A stretch of 64,000 nucleotides of DNA, taken from assembly GCA_037975125.1 (NCBI GenBank), contig CM075858.1:66440140-66504139 (forward strand). The letters are read 5' to 3'. This document shows positions 48,201-61,110 of this stretch, one piece after another. Under the pieces are notes generated by a model, which saw only the letters and a list, made by a program, of their open reading frames with translations, did no database searches and had not been told where the DNA came from. This DNA is from Latrodectus hesperus (lineage: Eukaryota > Arthropoda > Arachnida > Araneae > Theridiidae). Both the position numbers and the translations under genes were made by a program. How positions within the stretch are numbered: the stretch's first letter is position 1; the number at the start of each line of letters is the position of its first letter.

Positions 48201-49571
48201 GTAACTCATAAAGGTATTGACTTTGAGCTGAACCTTCTAAAAACTGGTGATTTTTTTTTAGAGTAAATTCAATTTTGGGAATGTTCAAATTGTGTGTGAT
48301 TTGTTCAATAATTTTATATTTTTTTCTTTGAATTTGTGAAAAATATAAAATTATTTTGTGTAAGTGTAACACAGAAATATTTTGAATTAATGTAGATCAG
48401 AAAAATTCATATCGCGTCGCAAAAAAAGAAAAAGAAAAGAAAAAAACGTAATTTAAGATAAAGGGGAAAAAAATCAGCATTTCTAAAAATGACTCAGTTA
48501 AAGAATTGGAGGAAAATAAATTAATTTAAACTGATAGCATTAATTATTAGCAATAGAAAAAGAATATCTATTTGCGCATTTGATTTTTCCCTAAATATGA
48601 ACAAAGAAAATTATAATTTACCTGTCAAGAGCCGATAGATGTTATGTATTTTTCCTGTATTACGTCATACTTACCTTAAGAATATGAGAAATCCGAATAA
48701 TTAAATTAATGAAACTTGAATCTGATCCCTTCCTTTTATAACATTCCATTGTTTGCGCTGAACTGGGAACTATTTTCTTACGCAGAGCATCCAATTACGT
48801 TTAATCAACTGACACGATTCTTCTGTACTACGGTGAAAAGAATCGCTTGGAGAAATTCAAATTGCCATCGAACACAATCGGAACGAAGAAAAAACCAAGG
48901 AAATAATTATCGGCTGCGAAAAATCAGAAAACAAAAAAAGAAGAGATCAGAACAGGGTGTGGAATAATACACACATGTCGGGTACTGACCTTCCACTTTC
49001 CCTTTGGTCGAGAGGAAACAACTGTTGGTCATTAACAGAGGACTAGTTTTTTATTTCCGACATGCAGACGATAAAATGATTCCACCGCCATTTTTTTAAA
49101 TTTGTTTAATTTGTATTATCAGTCAGTTGTTTTCTATTCTTTTTTTATGGTTGAGACGAGTAAGTGGTTTTATTTATTATTGAACCTCACATATTTATGC
49201 AGCTATAATCAATTGAAAGAACATGTTATAATCAAGGCGGAATTTCGATATTTAGAAGAAAGACATTAATTTTTATTTAAATATATTTCCTTTGCCATGA
49301 AACAACAACTTCAAAATCGTTTGTCGTCACCATGTTTGGTTCGGTTCAAAAACCTCTGTACCTAATATTGTACAATAGTGATTTCGTTTAATGACCTTGG
49401 AGTTCCATGATAAAGAGGCTTGCTTCTATGGCAATTAAAGATCTTAAATGCAACCTTATCTTTTAGAAGTTTGTATTTTTATGGAAGCAAAGAATTCGAT
49501 AGTCTGAAGATGTTGCTGCTCGTACAGTACACATAATTTTAAATGGCTTTGCTGGTAAACTGGAAAACAAA

Positions 49572-49630
<59 letters not shown>

Positions 49631-51744
49631 ATAAAATTCTAAGCATTATTCATAGCTATCAATATTCAGATGGGTAAACATCTACTGCCCTTAATTGAGA
49701 ATTCTGTCTTAGAATAGCGGAAGTTAGCGCGAAAATCGATGTTTGATTTTCTTTGTTATAATATGAATCTCGTCAATAGGATTTTACACATTAATTAATC
49801 GAAGCCTAATATCTTTAAATGGTATAGCATAAAACTGAAAGAAGTGAGTGTTATTTGTGGTGTCGATTTTGACCCTTGATCATGATTTAAAACTAAATTT
49901 CGATAATAATTATGAAAATATCAAAATTGTCAAGTCCAGTATATCACTTCACTTGTCATTCATAGAGTACACATATGTTAACTATTTGGTGACAAAACTC
50001 TTTCTGTAGAAGCGACATGAAAGTTAGAAGAAGGCATGCCAGACCATTTTTGTGCTGAGGAAAGCCATATATTCTAAGAATTTCGTAGAATTGAACGGCT
50101 TTTGCTGGCAGGACATGTCTTAGAGGAGTATAAGCTAGCTTTATGTTTATCTTCTTTTAACCTTACCCATTAACCGAAGTTTAAAATTAATTGCTTTTGT
50201 CAGCAAAACTAGGTAGCTGGGCTTGCATATCACAATGATCTAATCTAACTTTTAAGGTGTTTTAGATGGAGAAAGATCAAATTTTCAATTAGTTTGCAAT
50301 TTTGAAATCTCCTCACAATCGCGGTGATTCATTCAAACACATTGGATAGTAATTATGAACAGATTTTTGAATACTTGATTATTTTAAAAGAGAGGAGAAC
50401 AATATAAGTAGAACTAAAAACATTCATTCAGAAGCTTAACGGCTTATTCACTTGCCAAATAGGAAATGTATTTTCAATAACTAGACTACAAAAGGATATA
50501 GGTGTTATTTTTTTTTGATTTTTTAAGCACTACTAAAGCTCCTAACGAGCTTAATTAATATTAAGATGTTAATGACTTACAATACTGATAAAGAATATGG
50601 TTCTTTTGAGTCCTTTCTTTTAAGTTTACCTCTTTGTAAGCCTTTCTTGAGTAATTAATTTCTCACGTGACCAGAAAAATTAGGTAACATGTTTTGTCTC
50701 ATTTATGTTACGTTATCTGCAAAGCTTGATCAGTTATTGGTATATTTTCATTGCATCTGGTATTTATTTTAAAAAAAGATATTTAGCAAATAACGCATTT
50801 GAAAGAATAAAAATTAGATTTTATTAGAATTTTTTTTATCAATAATAGTAAAGCTACTTAGGGAAACTTATATAATTCCCACTCTCCAAACTGATTTCAG
50901 AAATGTTAACAATTGTCTATTTAAACTATTTTAAATCTGTTAACTGATTCTATTATAATATATTACTTTGGTTTGGATGCAGTGTGATACGAATAAAAAA
51001 AATCCAGCAACTCTGACGTGAAGATTAATTTAGATTAGTGTTATAGGTGTCTGTCTGTGTGTGTGACGACTGAATTTTTGAAATACAACCAATTGCTTCG
51101 TAAATTTCAACAGCTGACAAATTACGTGTTCGACACCTGATCTAGCAACCTACTCTTCATACCACATCTGTGGGTTGGCACTACGGAACATTTTACGAGT
51201 TTAACTCCCTATTTTTTTTCAACATGATTATATCCTGTTAGGTACGGCATCCAATCCAATATCTTACTGACACAAGAATAATTCCATTCCAGTTAAGGAT
51301 AATCGTGACCCCAACTGAAGTATTTCAAAATAATTGTAAAATGATAAATATGAAGGTTTAGATTCTATATATATAAGGTAGCCCAGCATATCGATTTTAT
51401 AAAGAGATTCATATGGATTTAAATAGTGTTAATTCATATTCGAAAACATGTTCTTTGTTTTATTTACATCGAGTTTTCAGTAAAATTTGTTCAAATGAAA
51501 CTTTTCCTTAACTGTTATTCGTAAAATTTGAGATATATGTCATTGATCTCCTAAAACATTGTATGTTTTGCAATTTAGTATTCGAATATTAAATTAATAA
51601 TTATACAAGAAATATATAAAATCGTCTCTCTTTTCACATTGTTTTTCCCTCATTTGCTTGTCATATGTTTAATATTTTTCAATATCTAATTTATTATTAT
51701 AGCAATTTTCAACAACAGTTGTAACTAAACCGAGTTAAAGTAGT
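48201..51744. other. No gene supported
   Basis: 48716-48967 has an 83-codon frame ending in a Lys/Arg-rich tail, with no family match. The remainder is AT-rich. Confidence 0.5.
49575..49628. repeat. (AT)n microsatellite
   Basis: 54 bp of AT. Confidence 0.95.
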
Positions 51745-51815
51745 TGAATGATCGCTATCAAGTCTTTCAGCTCAATAGCTCGTGAGTTCGATTCTCATAG
51801 CAGGTTTGAATATTT
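51745..51815 (+). repeat. SINE head fragment
   Basis: B-box-like GAGTTCGATTCTC at 51784-51796 preceded by CAGCTCAATAGCTCG. Short remnant. Confidence 0.4.
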
Positions 51816-52595
51816 ACAATAATTCGAAATTTATTTTAAAATGTGGGATCTGATGGAATTCCCACTCATGTCCAAAAAGTGACAATACAGGAACTACCTG
51901 AATAACATGTTTGTATATTACATTTACTGCACATTCGATTCTTGTAATCATTACATTATTATCCATTCTTATGCTTTGGACGTGTCCAACTTTCAATGTT
52001 GCTTAATATTTTAGAAATTATTTATTGGGAATATACAGAAATCATTTTCCAATGCAGTCAGTAATCAACACTAGCGAAAGTGATCTTAGATTTAAGGAGT
52101 TTAGGGCAAAAGTGATCACAGATTCATTATCTCCATTTATGTAAAACTAAATTAAAAAGTATTTAGAATCAGTTGCATGAGTTAGATTTTGTTGATGTTA
52201 ATTGGATGCCATGTTGTTCTCAATAGGGAAGTATGCTGGTGCAAAAACAATATGACATCTTGTACTTTGTTTACGTGAAATTGGAATATGTTCAAGTACT
52301 AAAATAATTTGAATCCTCATAACGTTGTAGTTTTTAATTTTTAACTGTGTGATATTCTTCCGGATCTCTGAGGGGAGGGAATCAAAAAATTACTCACATA
52401 TTAGCCAACAGAATTTTTTAAATTTGAAAATAAGATATTGATTAAAATCGAAGTGTTTAATTTAGTTACCATATCATTAATTACCATCTTTAAATTATTT
52501 TAATGTAGGTGAATCATAACTGAATAGTTTTTCCTTAAAGAATATAAAATTTCCAATAGTAAAATTATGTACAGGATGGAAGATGGCAAACCGCA

Positions 52596-52940
52596 GTGTT
52601 GCAACAGATTAATAAATTATCTCCAGTTTCATCTGCTTGGTTAATCCTTTCATTCTGGCGTGTCACTGTAACCGGGATACCGTGGGATCGTCAAACATTG
52701 CGGGGAGGGGAATTTATCAAACTCACAAAAAAGATTGCGAAACAGACACACCTCCATCCTGGAAGGACTAAATGCGCGACACAACTTTGGGGAAACTTCC
52801 GTTTTTTCAAAACATCTACTCACAATAAAAATTCAACGTCAAAAATAGTGCTAAATATGTCGTTAATAATATCGAACTTGTATAAAGATATTCTCCCTTT
52901 TATTTATTTGAATTATTTGAAAAATAAAATTTATTTTTAG
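52596..52940 (+). other. GC-richer patch with an unrecognised open frame
   Basis: About 115 codons open from a TTG. The first ~75 codons are noticeably GC-richer (IPWDRQTLRGGEF...) than the flanks, the rest is AT-rich. It could contain an exon or an old repeat. No supporting signals. Confidence 0.15.
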
Positions 52941-53629
52941 AAGCATGAGTTATGCCCAATGATATTAATTGTAAATTTCTTCTGAATTATGGTTTAAACG
53001 GCGCTGAACGTTTTGATCTCATTACATATTTCATTGAAATGGCGTTGCATTTTCTGTAATCATTGCTTGTTAAAATGTTGCATGTTCGGACGTTTATTGA
53101 TTATAATAACAATCAAATGTTAAAAGTCAGAAAAAAATGAGCGCAAAAATTACATACAATTCTTTATTTGTAACAGGTGTCACATAATCTCTTTAATGCG
53201 ATTTCTTTGGCGGAAAAATGTCACTAAGGAAATCCTGGATATAAGTATTAATTATTTTTTGAAAAAACTATAAATCAATTAATGCTAATTAATAATGAAA
53301 ACATAAATGATAATATGGTGTTAAATTTATACGGCATTTAAAGACCAAGAAAAGGGAAGATGTCACCAAAATCTTAGAAAAGACATTTTATTTTATAATA
53401 TTTTAGTAATTACCATATAGTAATGCAAAAAAAGATTGGCATTACGAATGATTTATACTGTTTAAACAGCAATAAACAAATTTGTGAGAAATTCAGATTT
53501 AGGAAATATTGGCTCGGTACCTGTATCTGTATCTTTTGACGTGCAAAGTACCACTGACCGAATGATACAATTTTCTTTTTTCCTTATGGTCATTCTGATG
53601 TCATCTTGAGAAGCTAATTCTAGTTGATA

Positions 53630-53795
53630 GTTTACAGAAGACCTAGTAGTTAAACCATGTTCTTCAAAGTAAAAGATATCGAGATGGATTTTAGCCACTG
53701 TTGAATTGGGAGGATGCCTTACTGCCTTCTATGTGCACACCTGCAGAATGGGTGCTGGGAAATTTCCTAGATCCCCATCTTTGTGACATGTGATT
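53630..53795 (+). repeat. SINE fragment, same family as 45460
   Basis: Shares TTAGCCACTGTTGAA and GCCTTCTATGTGCACACCTG, and a GGGTGCTGGGAAATTTCCTAG block with the inverted 14930 and 45300 fragments. The B-box is decayed. Confidence 0.6.
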
Positions 53796-53799
53796 ATCA

Positions 53800-55249
53800 T
53801 CAAGAATCAATGAAAAGTCTTATAAATTAAACTGACATCACTATAAGCTATGTGAAACTGAATACCACACAACTTTTATGATATACGTTTTTTTAATATT
53901 AATAGTATCGGTCTACAGTAGCCATTCTCATTCCCAGAAGATAGTGAATTCCGACCAGACCTAATCAAAAGTATTTCAATTTCATTGATGCTTGCTGAAG
54001 CACGTCTTCTAAGCTAAATGATAGTTCAGGGAGTGGGGTTTTCGAAGTCTAATAGTCATCTGTTTGGTCTGTTTCTAAATCACGAAGATCTAAGCTACAT
54101 TAAGGTGCCGCCAGGCACTGTAAATGGACATCAGTTTCTTTTAATATAGAGTTGGCGATTCAAACAAAAAGGAAACTGAGAATTCAACGACTTTAAATTT
54201 TTTACTTGCATTTTGTGTCATAATATTACTCATCGGATTACGATATGACATATAATACAAGCAAACAAATTTTGTGTAAGTGTGTAACTCATCGAGTTAC
54301 ATTAGTACACAAAATGAAAACCAAAACAAAGACGCCTAGTTCCCAATTATAACGCAGCCAATAAGAAATATGTGAATACATAAATTAAAAATATACAAAT
54401 CAGCATAATGTAAACAGTATGAATGTAATATAAGCAATTGGTGAATTATGCTTAAAAAATTTTGGAATCACTATATCTTCATATTGTGCAACTGAAACCT
54501 GGTTTCGACATTGAAAATGATCCTGTTCTTGTTCTGGATTTAGTTATAACGTTCATACATTCATTTTTTTAAATATAAAACTACTTAACAACATAACATC
54601 GAATCTCCACAATTACTCTTTGTTTGTAGCAACTGTTTAATGAAACGTCCTTTTCAATGTATATCTGGACGTGAGACATTTATTCCACTTTTCCTACCAG
54701 AGGTTACATTAACACGTGATCTATGGGTGAACTTTCTAACGGGCTATTTGACCTTTCAGGGGATGCCCGCTCTAGTTATTTTGGGCGACATTATTTCACA
54801 CATCCCTCCAACTGCTTGATGTTGATGACGATTTGTGTGTATCAGTAGTGTGCAGGCATTAGTTCTCTGTTCTTTGCTCGTCTCGTTCCTTGTATTTCAA
54901 AAAATCATGTTATTTTTAATCCAGAAAGAAAATTTGAGAGTTTAAAATAAAGAGTGTAAAGGTTAGAAAAAAATTGATATCAAATCCATATATGGATTGC
55001 TTATTTAATATTGACAAACTAAAATTTTTTTCATTTATATTTAAGATCCTAAACTTCTAAATATCAATATGGCGAAGATATATTTTTGCTACAATACTTT
55101 ATTCTGAATCTAATATCTCATACTGGTAAGCACAGATTTCACACACACAGAAACTCATTCCGAAAAGTTTTTAACAAAATACTATTTATATAACAATACC
55201 TTCTTTATGTGTATTATTCATTCATTCACATTCATTGTCGTGTGCCATC
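53800..55249. other. No gene seen
   Basis: 54700-54800 is less AT-rich and may be decayed repeat. Nothing coding recognised. Confidence 0.5.
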
Positions 55250-55510
55250 TAGGCTGGCAACATGGGGTGCGCTGTTCCACTTTTCCAACTGAACCATATT
55301 TTGGTGTGGAGTCCGACTTCCTCAGTACACACATGCCATAGGGACCCGTTTATAGGGTAGGCAACCATTCACACCTCATTCATACAAGGAAAAGACAAAA
55401 ACAGAATAGATAGGTTAGAGGAAGTACATCCATGCCCGAACCGGGATTCAAACCCAGGACCTCCTTATCCGTAGTCAGGCACCCTGACCACTAGACAAGT
55501 TGGTCGGCAT
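55250..55510 (-). mobile_element. tRNA-Arg(ACG)-like SINE
   Basis: The minus-strand head has an A-box region at 55488-55498 (TTGTCTAGTGG) and B-box GGTTTGAATCC at 55444-55454. Between them is an anticodon arm with loop CTACGGA (ACG), as in arginine tRNA. A ~180-bp GC-richer body follows and ends in an AATGAATGAAT-type tail. Target duplications are unclear (possibly TATTATT). The ends are approximate. Confidence 0.75.
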
Positions 55511-58336
55511 GTATATTATTATTATAATTAATAAACCCTGTGCGCCTTGGCGTGAAAATTTTAGGCTCTATCATAATCATTATAGAACAATGTGCACATT
55601 ATATTCTTGCTTCAGTTAAAAGGCGATAAAAAACTATGTTGTGTTTAATAATAAGGATTTTGAAGGGGTATTTTTTCTTACTGTCAAAACGCACACATTT
55701 TTTGAAGACACCAAATAATTTTTTACACTTATTTATATTACTTTCTGCTAGAGACTACAATTTACAGGAGATTCCGAGACACTATAAATATTTTTACCTT
55801 ATCTGGGTATCGATCCCATCGATTTCTGTGTGGAAAAAGAAAGGAAGAAAGAACACAAGATATTCTTATTCTTAATAGTCATTTCGCCAAATGTTTTAAA
55901 AAGACTTATCTTGCGTAAAATAGGAAAGTATTTTTAATATTTTTTTCAATAACTGTCTTAAAACATCAAAAGTTAATTTTTCGATAAAGTAAAATACTTA
56001 ACAAAATAAATTTGAAGAGAAAAAAACAACTTTAATAAGGGAATCGATATGTTTGTTTAATATCGATATTTTACGCTTGTTTTTGAAAATCATGAACTCC
56101 ACTTTTATAGAATTATGCGAAAAATGGAAGTTTTGTAACTAGATATAAAATTAGAAAAAAATTGGTTCAATGTTTTTAGTTTTATTTTAATTCTTAAATG
56201 TACTTGTAGAATTATCACAAATTAAATATATTTGTGGGAAAAATAATTTGAATATAGAATAAGTATTTTTTCTTTGAAAATATATAGCGGTAGAACTTTT
56301 TTAAAACTTTATTTTTTCCAATGTGACAAAAGTTATATTTTATAATATATTAAGTGAAAACAAAGTTTTCTTTAATTCACTGTTTATTTCTGGAAATGAC
56401 TTTTTCCTAGTTATATAGACTAGGAACTTTGAAAAACATTATAAATGTCTTGTTTTGTAAAATTTGAAATAAATTTCCCGTTTTGGAGTTACAAAAATTA
56501 AATTAAACTTAAAATATGGAACAGGTTGTATATTAAACTATACAACTTAAAATATGTATTAAATAAAAACGTAATTGATCATTTTACATTACGAATTTAA
56601 ATTATTTTAAACTTTCATCATATTTAACAAAGCATTATGGAAAATATTAATAAAATAAATTTCAAATGCAGCCTATGGTTTACGAACGAATAATAAATTG
56701 TATGGGAAGAAACTCAAACTCAAACTAATGAATATAACCAATATTAATTTAAAATAATCAGGAAACTTTATTAATTGAATTGTTAACTTTTATAATAAAA
56801 AATAGTCTTGAGTGCACTTTTTAAATATAACATAAATACATTAAGAAGAAACAACGAATATTTTGTGAATGAAACGGAAAAAAAATTTACAAAGCAAGCA
56901 CCCTGCATAAAAAGACTCGTTTACGCTTTTCTACTGAAAATTTCATCTTATATATAACAAGAAATAAGCTATAATTTTGGGCAAAGTTTTTTTGGCGCCC
57001 CCACATTAAAATAATGAAGTTTCATTTTTGTTTTAAAAAAATCATTTAACTGTCTTCATAATTAACTCAATATTACATTTTTGCTAAAAAAAAAATTTTA
57101 AATATGGGAGTCAAATTTTTTCTTGAAGTATTTGACAATTGATAATGATTTCATAATTTTATAGGATAACCTCATGATTATAGGAAATATTTGATAATTC
57201 TGACACAAAATGATTCTTATATGAAATATTATCTATATTTGTGTCAGAATTATTTGCATCGCTGATGCAATTCAGCTTCCCATAAATTATTGCTTTCAAA
57301 TTTCAATATAATCTTATCGAAATAAAAAATGTGAATTCTCATTTATGTGTTGTCTCAGCATTAATTTTATCAATTGTTAATTTTACTAAAATATAACTAA
57401 TACTTTCAAGTTAAATACTTGAATCATTTTTATATATTTATATCTAAATTATTTAATTTAATAATTTTCCAATATTTTTAGGAAAACTTAAACAATTATT
57501 ATTTCAAAATTTTCAAGAATTCGTATAGAAATACTAAGAAGTTTTTTATAGAAACTATTTATACTTACATATAGCAACTATTTACGTGTATATTAACTAT
57601 TTAAGCATGTATACGGTATAATGCGAGATGACTTGAGCAAGAATATCTAGTTAGCAAATCAATCAATCATTCATATTAGCGAACTGGCAACTATATTGTA
57701 AAGATTCTGGTCTTGCTCATGGGTTGATGTTGTTGTTCAGAAAACAAATTAAGTCTGAAGACACGACCATTTTCTTTTATGTGCAAAAATGTCTTTATTA
57801 TTATAAATCAAACAATCAGCAATAAATATTTCTTATATCCAAAATTTCGAGATTATTTCCTGCTTTTGAATGAATTTCTGAGAAAAGCATATCGATTTCA
57901 TCGGCACTTTTTCTGAGTTTGAGCTGTAGATTTATCCGTATTTTATAATGCACACAAACACAAAATTGTATTTTTTTCACATTTATCAAGAAACTTTACA
58001 AATTAAATACCAAAATATCTGTCTTTTAATAATTTAACACTGTTTCTGTTATTATTATTATCTTTTGTGACTATTTAATTCAATTTTCGTTTGAAAACAT
58101 CTTTAAGACTTATTTTAAGGACCTTTTTAGATTTACTTGCACTCACAGCTCGCATTTATTTATTTTCTTCGATATGTTTTTCCCCAAAATAGTGCTATCT
58201 TGAAGCCATTGAAATTTTATCACGTTGTTTTCATGTTGTGGTGTCTTGATATAAATCAAGTCCTGTCCTCCTTTTATGAGTTGGTGTTTCCTCTAAGCTA
58301 CATGACTCGGCATATAAGGGATTCCGTTTCATTTAT
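55511..58336. other. No gene seen
   Basis: AT-rich. The 55636-55875 frame is unrecognised. Confidence 0.5.
57194..57253. repeat. Perfect inverted repeat, 16-bp arms, 28-nt spacer
   Basis: ATAATTCTGACACAAA at 57194-57209 pairs with 57238-57253. Confidence 0.85.
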
Positions 58337-58570
58337 TTGGAATGTTTTTCCTGTCACCTCATCCACCTGGGTGCAACAGTCGGAAGGAGAAATCGGAAGA
58401 TAAAAATCAGGGTTAGAAAACATTCTCCCACAAGTGGGCCAGTAGAACTCTCCCGGAAGATGATGACTGTAAAGCCGGCTTTAGTCTCTGATGATGTTTC
58501 ATCCTCACGGGACAGAAAAGAATTCTGTGACCTGGTTGAATGGATGAAGAGCCTTCGTGGGGTGGAGTAG
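58337..58570 (+). other. GC-richer patch with open frames on both strands, unrecognised
   Basis: A plus-strand frame of ~77 codons and a minus-strand frame of ~73 codons overlap here. Neither resembles a known family, and the plus frame begins at a TTG. It lies just upstream of the candidate exon, so it may be promoter-proximal sequence or an old repeat. Confidence 0.25.
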
Positions 58571-58692
58571 GACACCTGTTTGACCTTGCTTGACGCTTCT
58601 TCTGTTTTCTTCCACTTCGGATTTAGTGAAGCTTGGTGGACAGATTCGTACGTGTGTGAGGAACGACTTCCGCGCGACTTTAGCAGACGATA

Positions 58693-58713
58693 ATGGATGT
58701 TAGAAAGAATGAG
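58693..58713 (+). CDS. Candidate first coding exon of an unrecognised gene
   Basis: ATG with a good context (A at -3, G at +4) is followed by seven codons (MDVRKNE) and then GAG|GTAAGTGAG, a near-perfect splice donor at 58714. The preceding ~130 bp (58560-58692) are CpG-richer than the window, as expected of a 5' UTR. No acceptor or downstream exon was recognised, and a 7-codon exon proves little. Confidence 0.25.
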
Positions 58714-58739
58714 GTAAGTGAGTGTTCGAATAAAATAAT

Positions 58740-60037
58740 GTATAGAAATCGTAGTTTTGAAACTCTACATAATTTTTTTAAGACTTCGAATATTATTGCT
58801 TTTCCGTGAAAGGCATTTGTCACATTTAAAATATTTTGCTAGTTTCAGCTTAGATGGTTATTCTAATTGCACAATATTTGGAATATGTTTTGCATTACTA
58901 TGTATCAAAATATAATTTCTTTGAATAAAAGCTGATCGGATTACAATAAATCGTACACTTAAAAAAAAAAAATTTGGTATTTAGTTTTGTGACGTATGAC
59001 AATATTTTATGAATTTCTTTGAAAAATTGATTGTATAGATATGATTAATTTTTTAAAATGGGCATTTTAAAATTATGATTCTATTTATGATGATGGACGA
59101 AAAAGTGAAGAAAAATATATCAAACGCAATTTTAGTCTATGTTTTTAAATGCTTAACTGTTTCGCTATTTTTTATAAAATTTTAAATCTATTTATTTAAA
59201 GCAAGGTTGTACCTATATATCTGTACCTAAAAAGTACAAACATGTTTAGAATTTTTTTAAGAGGTGAAACATGCTTGTATTTCTGTGATTTTTTGTTTTT
59301 CCTATTTTTTTTTAAAAAAAGTGTTTCAGAAACGAAACTAAAGTATACCAAACGTATGCTTTTAACGAAAAACTCCAGAAGTTAAATTTATATATTTAAA
59401 TTGAATTAATATTAAATTATTTTATTTAATTAATATTAATAAATAAATTTAATTAATTTAATATAATATATTAAAATTTACTAAATATATTTAAAAAACC
59501 AAAGCGTATATTCCTCGTTTCATTTTTATTCTTTATAAATCACACGATTTCCTTATGATATCTCAATTCGCCATATTTATATAACACCATTTTTAATTTT
59601 ACACTCGTCTTAATCAGTAAGAAGAATTAATGATCATTTAAATTTAAAAATATTCTTCATAGTTAGAATTAATAAATTTCCCTTGCTTATTTAATTAATT
59701 CCATGTCAAAATTTTAAAAATATAATTTGTGATTAGATAAATAAAGCGTTCTATAGGTTTTTGTTTTCAACACCAAGAATAGTTTAATAAATTCGAACTC
59801 TATGTAAGTTGACTTCTGTTGACACGAGACAATCCATTGTAGTCCAGAACCTTCTACAATTCCTTTTATACCTTCTTCAGGGCATTTCACTTGATGAATC
59901 CTAAGATCTTAAAGTCTTCATAAAGCGATAAAGCACTTCAATATTCCAAATCCAGTCCTTAAAGCATTTCCTATCTCGTTTCCATAAAAACAGTTCGGAA
60001 TTTACTTCCTAAGATTTCGTAACAGAAATGTTTTTAT
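58740..60037. other. No gene seen
   Basis: Would be intron if the 58693 exon is real. AT-only stretch around 59395-59480. Confidence 0.5.
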
Positions 60038-60137
60038 AGGGTAAAGTTATTAGCACGACGCTCTAACCAACTGAGCTAATGGGCCATGATAGGGTAAAGT
60101 TGTCAGCCTTACGCCCAACCTCTAAACTATACGCCCC
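60038..60137 (-). repeat. Tandem pair of tRNA 5' halves (Val-like and Ile-like)
   Basis: 60046-60085 matches the 5' half of isoleucine tRNA(AAT), from GGCCCATTAGCTC to loop CTAATAA. 60099-60137 is a second tRNA-like 5' half with A-box TAGTTTAGAGG and loop CTGACAA (GAC, valine-like). Both stop one base past the anticodon loop, and both are followed on the minus strand by AACTTTACCCTAT, giving a 53-bp period. The 3' halves are absent, so neither is a functional tRNA. Confidence 0.75.
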
Positions 60138-60150
60138 TGATATAATTCTT

Positions 60151-60163
60151 GGGGGGGGGGGGG
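60151..60163 (+). repeat. Run of 13 G
   Basis: Isolated homopolymer 14 bp from the tRNA-half pair. Unusual in such AT-rich DNA. Confidence 0.9.
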
Positions 60164-60852
60164 CAGAGTAACCGGCTATACACTCGGCCGGTCACCATAT
60201 GGTATCTGTATAAGCTGTTCCATTTCATTTTATCTCGTCCCAAAAACGATGAACTCATTAAACTATAAGATACATGGTAAGAACAATATTTTGCTTGTAT
60301 ATATATTGCTGTCAAATAAAGTCCATGTTCCAATTCTCTTCCCTAACGGTAACTTGATTCAATAAAGTATCTACGAACAGTTTACCGCTTCCATATTTAC
60401 AGTCCTATTCGGGCTGCTATTTGGAGCATAAATAAATTCTGATTTATAGAGCGTTTGCTTTTTGTTCCACATTTTGATAATTTTTAAAATTGACGGAAAA
60501 ATTCTTGCTTGATATTTTCTCGATTATCAAATACTTGATATAACATTGATCTAGCCTATGCATAGTTTTCTCGATTTCAAAATTCATTTGTTTATTTTAT
60601 GAGTATGTAAATGAAAACCAACACACACACAACACAGTTTTTAATATTTCACTACTTAAATCATTTCAAGTTTCTGAATACATTTCTGATACTTTTCCCA
60701 TTTCCATACTTGAAATCGTTAAGTAAAGTGGCAACCAGTCTTTCGCCAATCTTGGTCAGTTTACGCAATCAACATCTGAGTTAGCTTTATTTTTCCTATA
60801 TTTTCATACTACAGAAGTGAAAATAAATCTTGACTAGATAATGTACAAATGT

Positions 60853-60967
<115 letters not shown>

Positions 60968-61009
60968 TTAGTGTTTGCTATGAAAAATCAATTAAAATCG
61001 ACTGAATTA

Positions 61010-61110
61010 TACTAGTGATCTTTGTGATAGAATCAGATTCTTTAGAATGGAAGGTTCTACGTTCGATCCTAGATATTGCTGAACAGAGGAGATGGATAGT
61101 AAGTTTAAGC
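61010..61110 (+). repeat. SINE head fragment
   Basis: B-box-like GTTCGATCCT at 61061-61070 followed by AGATATTGCTGAACAG, the decayed family junction. It lies just after the long (TA)n tract. Confidence 0.45.

Noticed and set aside
60046..60085. Functional tRNA-Ile gene
   Set aside because: The sequence leaves tRNA identity just after the anticodon loop; no T arm or B-box follows.
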